From contig CM024760.1 of NCBI GenBank assembly GCA_014218235.1, forward strand, positions 7,358,049-7,422,048: DNA of 64,000 nucleotides, in the 5' to 3' direction. A program made the translations under genes and the position numbers. Below are positions 59,401-64,000 of the stretch, piece after piece. Below the pieces are notes generated by a model, which made no database searches, was not told the origin of the DNA, and worked only from the letters and a program-made list of their open reading frames with translations. Numbering within the stretch: position 1 is the first letter of the stretch; every line of letters begins with the position of its first letter. Source of the stretch: Colocasia esculenta. Taxonomy: Eukaryota > Streptophyta > Magnoliopsida > Alismatales > Araceae.

Positions 59401-59667
59401 ATGAACGTGGTGCTCAGCGGCGGCGACCCGGACTACGTGGCGCTCCTCCCGTCGGGCTTCGCCATCCTCCCCGACGGGCACCCCGCTGGCATGGAGGGCA
59501 GCGGTGTCGTCGGCGACGGTTCTCTCCTCACCGTCGCCTTCCAGATCCTGGTCGATTCCCATCCCCATGCAAAGCTGTCCCTGGGATCCGTCGCCACTGT
59601 TAACAGCCTCATTTCCTGCACCATCGACAGGATCAAGAACAGCGTCCTGGGCGACCACGCCCAGTGA
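50454..59667 (+). CDS. Class IV HD-ZIP (HD-START) transcription factor, PDF2/ATML1/HDG2/ROC type, two frame lesions
   Basis: Nuclear transcription factor of the family that specifies epidermal cell identity. Exons: 50454-50549, 51271-51339, 52102-52325, 53127-53244, 53366-53554, 53693-54139, 54269-54370, 55907-56107, 56252-56423, 57906-58176, 59111-59205 and 59302-59667, all with GT-AG introns. Counting the two missing bases, the product would be 783 residues, the usual length. Domains: acidic region about 77-109; homeodomain about 113-169 (KKKRYHRHTQ, ECPHPDDKQRKELSREL, VKFWFQNKRTQMK); zipper-loop-zipper 170-245 with CPSCGG; START about 294-530 (PEVVQLAVAAMEEF, EVLSTGVAGNYNGALQV, AEFQMPTPLVPTRDNYFLRY, VTWVEHVEVDD); C-terminal domain (TTPEGRRSMLKLAERMV, SCTDATASYVIYAPVDV, GGDPDYVALLPSGFAILPDG). 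The zipper and MGEMSFDEQQ stretch resemble HDG2/PDF2 more than ANL2. As read, translation shifts after residue 615 and stops at 59160-59162. L1 boxes lie upstream. Confidence 0.93.
50771..50779 (+). promoter_or_regulatory. TATA-box-like site inside intron 1
   Basis: TATAAAAGG in intron 1 (50550-51270), followed by GA-rich tracts (about 50934-50955 and 50978-50993). It could drive an alternative transcript starting before exon 2, where the first in-frame ATG is at 51321. Confidence 0.35.
50934..50993. repeat. (GA)n tracts in intron 1
   Basis: Two GAGAGA runs separated by about 25 bases. GA-rich tracts are bound by plant BBR/BPC factors. No further evidence of use. Confidence 0.8.
52536..52577. 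repeat. AT-rich microsatellite in intron 3
   Basis: ATTAAT trinucleotide-like repeats run into (AT)n. Confidence 0.9.
55027..55359. mobile_element. Mutator-like MITE in intron 7 with palindromic TIRs, 333 bp
   Basis: The ends GAGAAATGCTACGC and GCAAGCATTTCTC are inverted, and each TIR contains the perfect palindrome GCTCCCGGCTAGCCGGGAGC (55039-55058 and 55329-55348). Flanks CTTTTATAT and CTTTATATA are compatible with a 9-bp target duplication with a one-base slip. The interior folds back: GC-rich blocks (CCCCTCCACG), long G and C runs, a T12/A18 pair and a central ACAAATACATCATTGTG-type hairpin. Related to the element at 22061-22464. It sits in the largest intron of the HD-ZIP gene. Confidence 0.85.
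57151..57314. mobile_element. Small Mutator-like MITE in intron 9, 164 bp
   Basis: Begins GAGAAATATAAAGTGTGC and ends TACATAAAAAATATTTCTC, with arms pairing over most of the length (GGTCACA...GTTGTGACACTTGT against ACAAGTGTCACAAC...TGTGAC). The flanks TCTAATGTT (57142-57150) and TCTAATTTT (57315-57323) match at 8 of 9 bases. Confidence 0.8.
58130..58136 (+). other. First frame lesion of the HD-ZIP gene (exon 10)
   Basis: The frame reads to PVSP, ending with CCA at 58130-58132. The conserved RVFDFLRNEN resumes with AGG at 58135. Only two bases (GG) stand where a codon is expected. Exon length 271 instead of 272 agrees with one missing base. Confidence 0.85.
59138..59145 (+). other. Second frame lesion of the HD-ZIP gene (exon 11)
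   Basis: WDILSNGGAV ends with GTC at 59138-59140, and EMAHIANGRDEG continues from GAG at 59143. The Gln codon between them has two bases where three are expected. Exon length 95 instead of 96 agrees. Confidence 0.85.
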
Positions 59668-61762
59668 ACCCCAGAAAGGCTTAATTAGCATTTGGGTAAC
59701 CTTTGTTTCCTTCCTAGATAGCTATATATGAACTTCTCTGATCATGATCTGCTCTAGAGGCTTTCTTTGAGCATCTCGTTTTCGCAAGTTTATTGATCTG
59801 ATGAAATTTTGAGTCATGATCCCGAGAACTGGTATTTGTACTAGCTAGGAACCCATGTACATGATCACACGTTAATTTCTTAAGTTTCCACTGTTTCATC
59901 CATATAAAAGATAACAATATTATACATATTCTGACGTTGCATCACTGCTCTTGGGAGGCCGTGCAGTAGGTGGAGCCTCTCGGTTCTTGGGTTACGGAAG
60001 TCAAGAACGCACCTAGCTCCTATGTGATCTCACCTTCGCGAATGGGCAATCACTGGTTCGGGCATTGACTTCCCCTGGTTCGCATGCATGCAGATCTATG
60101 GAACGGATTGAAGTTTCTGAACTTGGAAGCTCCCCTACCTGACCAGGAGGCATCTCAGTCTGGGGATGCATTCTTTTGTCTCCCGTCGGCAAGTGATCAT
60201 GATCAGCAGAGTAGTTTGTAGTTCTAGCTAGCGTGTCTTTCCCCATATTTATGCATGCTATTCTCTCTCCTATTATGCTGTACCAAATGATGAGCGGGGA
60301 TTTTGGGAGCTTTTAGCTTTTGGTTTGGAGACTCTCTTCCACCTCTTAGTCATTTGGGTTGCGTTTGGTTTTCGCATGGATCAGTGATTGCATCGATCTT
60401 TCATGTTGTTTTGTGCGTCATTGATGACTTTAGTTTTGAACTACTTAAAAGTTTTGGTTGATTAGAATTGTGATCTGATGTGTGGTCCTTCACCTTGCTT
60501 GTGAGAATCTCGTTAATGGACGGATTTTTCCATGTTTGAACTTGAATTGTAGACAGATCTAATTGTGATGCTTTGCATGGCTATCTGATGGGCCGGGGAT
60601 TATTTGCATGTTGGTGCTTTCTACGTACGTCGTTCTGTAGATATCATGGTCTAACTATTGGTGGCTCGCATTGCCTAATATTAGATAATGCAGATGCGAT
60701 CTGGCCATTATTTTGATGGTCCACACTGCCTACAACTTTTTTTTCTCTGACAATGCCTGTTTATTTGACAGGTAATATAGTTGTATTCAGTACAATGAAA
60801 TATGTACAAAGATTACATGTCAGAAAACACCAGCAGCAAAACTGACATAAACATAGCAATGCCAAATAGTGGAATCTAAACCAGAAGCTGTATGCTGCTT
60901 GGATGAATAAATAAGGACTGACAATGCCTGTTGCCTACGTAGTTAGATGCATAGTTGTCTTAGACAAATCAGTATCTGCCCCTTTAAACCTTTCTCAATC
61001 TTTCATATGTTCCTATAATCACACTTTCATCAAGTTTTTTTTTGTTTGGAAAACTAACCTATTATATCATCCTTTATAGAATTTGAACTATGCACATGCA
61101 GGGCTAACCACTAAGCCACTCCTTGAGTACACACTTGTGGAGATCAATTCTCAAAAAAAAAAAATATATGACAGGAGACCATATGGATTGAAGGTTGGGA
61201 CAAACATGTGCGAATTTTCTAAGAGAACTTTTAGGAATAATGTTAATATTAAAAGATATGAACATCGTTATTCTAAAAAACATCCCCACTTCTTGTCAAA
61301 AAAGAAAAAGAAAAGCATCCCAACATACGATATAAGAAAAACAACGTTCTGCTTGGAAAAAATGAATTATTGGACATGTAATCTAAATATGTGTGAACAA
61401 TAGTAATGTATACGCGTACAAGCTATTTACATAACCATGTCCGACCATATAAGGTTTTGGTGCCACTGCGCGAAAGAGACGTCAGCTTGTGTAGCAGCAC
61501 GCCCAGTGCTGCCTGCTCACCTCTCGCCGAGGTTTCCTGAACAAATGCCCGGAACCACCCAAGAAACATCAGCATGCTTTGCGTCACTTGATATAAAAGC
61601 CAGTTCTTAATTATCGATGGTGAATCAAGTGAGCAAAAAGGAATACCTTTCTCGAGGCTCATGTTGTTTCTGGCAACATAGTTCTAGGGCATATGAAATA
61701 CCTACAGGCATAATCCTTGCTCTGTGTCATAAACCTTGCGCTACAACAGAGATTCATCCAGC
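59668..61762. other. Convergent intergenic region between the HD-ZIP gene and the AP-5-like gene
   Basis: Holds the 3' untranslated regions of both genes and a tRNA-like SINE piece near 61077-61118. No other gene: the frames at 60013-60246 and 61083-61403 have no recognisable domain. Confidence 0.6.
61070..61125 (-). mobile_element. tRNA-related SINE-like head
   Basis: On the minus strand TGGCTTAGTGGTTAG (A-box-like) is followed by AGTTCAAATTCTA (B-box-like) at the spacing of an internal pol III promoter. The 3' part could not be delimited. Confidence 0.55.
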
Positions 61763-63884
61763 TCAACTGTTCGACATGATGTCTGAGAATGAGAAGTCAT
61801 GAAACGGAGGGCCTGCAACAGAAGATGGACGCCAAAATGAAAAGAAACTCAGTTGCCAACTTGCAGGTAGCGCAAAACAGTAAAATCTCAGAAAGATTTA
61901 TAGTGTGTGTGCTAAGGACAAAACAAAGAGTTATTTCATGGCAGATATTGTTTGAGAGCTTCATGCAGGACAAGGTAATGATGCTTTTTCCTGTCGTTGG
62001 GAAATGATATGTAACAACGTTAAGACCATCTCTCTCTATCTCGTAGAAGAGATAAAATGCCCATGTGCACATCACTATAAGTGCTGCACCTAGAAAATCA
62101 TATGCATCAAAACAGACCAAAAATATTCTAAATGTGATTTGATGCACCGTCATGTCCTATCATAAGAGATGTCAATAGACCTATTTTTCGAAACCAGCAT
62201 CATTTAACCTTTGTTTTAGCAGCCACTTAGAGACAATGCTCAGAGGATTAATTAAATGCTGCAATCGAATAATAGCCTTCTAATCAGGTCCATGTTGTCA
62301 CAATAAACTAAAAAACAAATGACTGAAGAACCCATTGTGCAGATATGTGGATAGTGTTTAAACTAAAGTTGCATTTTCTATAACATACTACCCTAAGATG
62401 TATTTTATTCTTTTTTGTCATCATGGCATGTTACACTTCAGGTTCATGCTCAAGCCCGTGTCTTCACACTTGTTCACAAGCATCCAGTCCTTCATTGAAG
62501 CTACCTGTCAAGTCGGGATCCCTTTCTTATCTCTTCTGTTGCAGCACGTACAGCATATGCCAGCTAGTAAGTTCTAGTTCATGCTCCAACAACACTTTCA
62601 AAGCACCTCCACAGTTGTGACCAGTTTATCAGGGTCAACAAAATTTTCTTTGCCTGGCACAGTTTATTAAACATGATTTTGCAGAAAGCTATTGAGAGAG
62701 CACTACTGCAGGCCCACATCATGCAGTTTGAATACATGCACCATCCAAAAATTCATGAACCCTTGTACTCGAGGTAGTTGAAATGCTCGGATTGACCTGG
62801 GTAGCAGACAATGACTGGCACCCAAGCAACAATGGTACCAAAAAGTTTTTATATTTTGATTGCTTGAAAACCACTCTAAGCTTGGCATACTAGATAACTT
62901 CATAGGTTAGCATACAAAGAACAACTAATCAATTTCTTGTCAACTTACATTTATCAAGCTTGATTAGTAATACTGACTACTGAGGACCCTATTTCAAAAG
63001 TATCATTTGCATCCCCATAAATCAAGACACAAGTTTTCAAATTTCCTTTCCGTGGAAAACAGACCACCTTGGCAGAATTAAAATGCAACGTAAAATTCTA
63101 CTAATAAATCAGGATAACTTGCAGATTCAACACAATGGAGCTTTTTTTGGGGGTAACACAATGGAGCCTTACCTTCGTGTCCACTAAGAATATAAAATGG
63201 CACATGAGCAATCATCTTTGAGTCGGCTTCAGACCAATTAACAGTGCCAGGACTACGTTCCTGCACATTTGAAGGTCCCAAAATGGACAGGCAAATTGCT
63301 GGCTCATTCATCAGACCCAAGTAATCACAAGCACGTCTCCAAACTCTTTTGTCTAAGTTTTGGGAGCGTGCAACCTAATACCAAGAACAAACAAAGAAAC
63401 ATCTTAGGTATAGATTATATTTCTTAGCAATGTTCTAGATGAGAATCTTACTTTCTGTTTGCTATATCCATACAACCATCTAACTGGATTTGAATGTGAT
63501 GGACATACCTTTCCCAGTGATACTCGAGCCCTTGGAAGTAACTCATTGTGGCATGTAGCAAGCTTTGCAATTGCTGTCACTACAAAGCAAAGCAGCCTAG
63601 CTTGGGAAGATTTTCGAGAAGCCATGTTATTCAAGTCATGCGAGGACTCTAGGCTCAGACCCAGACGACTTACATAAAAGGAAAAGAAAGAGTAAGGATA
63701 ACCGGAACACTGAAAATGTCATTTAATTCAGTTCAATTCGAATCAAACAAACAAACCTAGAAGAAAGATTTTCATATAAGAGCAATTCTAGGCTCTCAAA
63801 CAGCTCACGAGCAGCATCGTTGTGAGAGATGCCTCCACCTCCATGTTCTCCTATAGCCCAACAAAGTTGCAATGCCATCTCAGT
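61763..63884 (-). CDS. C-terminal exons of an AP-5 complex beta-subunit-like protein (partial)
   Basis: Minus-strand exons in reading order: 63884-63757, 63668-63509, 63374-63173 and 61812-61763 (stop TGA). All have AG/GT borders and consistent phases. The peptide reads TEMALQLCWAIGEHGGGG, SLESSHDLNNMASRKSSQAR, LLCFVVTAIAKLATCHNELL, DKRVWRRACDYLGLMNEPA, SEADSKMIAHVPFYILSGHE and ends GPPFHDFSFSDIMSNS. To my memory this is the end of the plant protein annotated as AP-5 complex subunit beta-like (Arabidopsis At3g19870 type), an adaptor subunit linked to endosomal traffic. LCWAIGE resembles the WxxGE words of adaptin large chains. The family name is less certain than the gene model. Exons upstream lie beyond 64000. 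The last intron (61813-63172, 1360 bp) is long. No lesion is visible. Confidence 0.7.
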
Positions 63885-64000
63885 CTGTGAAGAAAATTTG
63901 TTCAGGAAATTATCTTGTAGGTATAAACATAGTATAAATCACACAAAAACCATGAAACCTGATTATGCATTAATTGATGTACCTATATGGTAATATGTCA

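Noticed and set aside
61077..61118. tRNA gene
   Set aside because: Box A and box B are present, but the acceptor stem and anticodon arm cannot be formed; a SINE head fits better.

Overview
The window is plant nuclear DNA, most likely from a monocot. Its two real genes have many GT-AG introns, and the coding exons of the main one are GC-rich at third positions. The rest is dense nested transposons: LTR retrotransposons, a CACTA element, a Cassandra TRIM, MITEs and SINE-like units. I cannot name the species from the sequence.

Layout. 1-1959 is the antisense start of a long-LTR element. 1960-22023 is a decayed Ty3/gypsy element of Tat type (RT/RNase H, second RNase H, integrase, spliced antisense ORF, probable 3' LTR). 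It is split at 2685-16894 by a solo LTR of the long-LTR family, and that LTR is itself split by an 11-kb CACTA transposon (4967-15963, 3-bp target duplication CTA). The CACTA element carries a TNPD-like remnant, a TNPA-like gene with amplified mini-exons, a 182-bp tandem array inside the last TNPA intron, and captured or inserted gene pieces. 22024-33700 is intergenic DNA with MITEs, foldbacks, an LTR-like remnant and a LINE-like RNase H remnant. 33725-37853 is a third long LTR, followed after two bases by a complete Cassandra TRIM (37856-38496) with a 5S-rRNA-like domain in each LTR. 38500-49000 is AT-rich, with a degenerate tandem repeat and several MITEs.

The euchromatic part starts near 49000. 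A class IV HD-ZIP gene (homeodomain, zipper-loop-zipper, START, C-terminal domain; PDF2/ATML1/HDG2/ROC type) runs on the + strand from 50454 to 59667 in 12 exons. Two L1 boxes lie upstream, which fits the autoregulation known for epidermal HD-ZIP IV genes. Exons 10 and 11 each lack one base, so the gene as read would give a C-terminally truncated protein; this is either a real lesion or sequence error. Convergent to it, the last four exons of a gene resembling the plant AP-5 complex beta subunit lie on the minus strand (63884 down to 61763).

No new protein system is evident. The most unusual structures are the TNPA mini-exon and intron array, the in-frame TNPD deletion, a MITE family with a perfect palindrome inside each TIR, and the paired one-base losses in the HD-ZIP gene.
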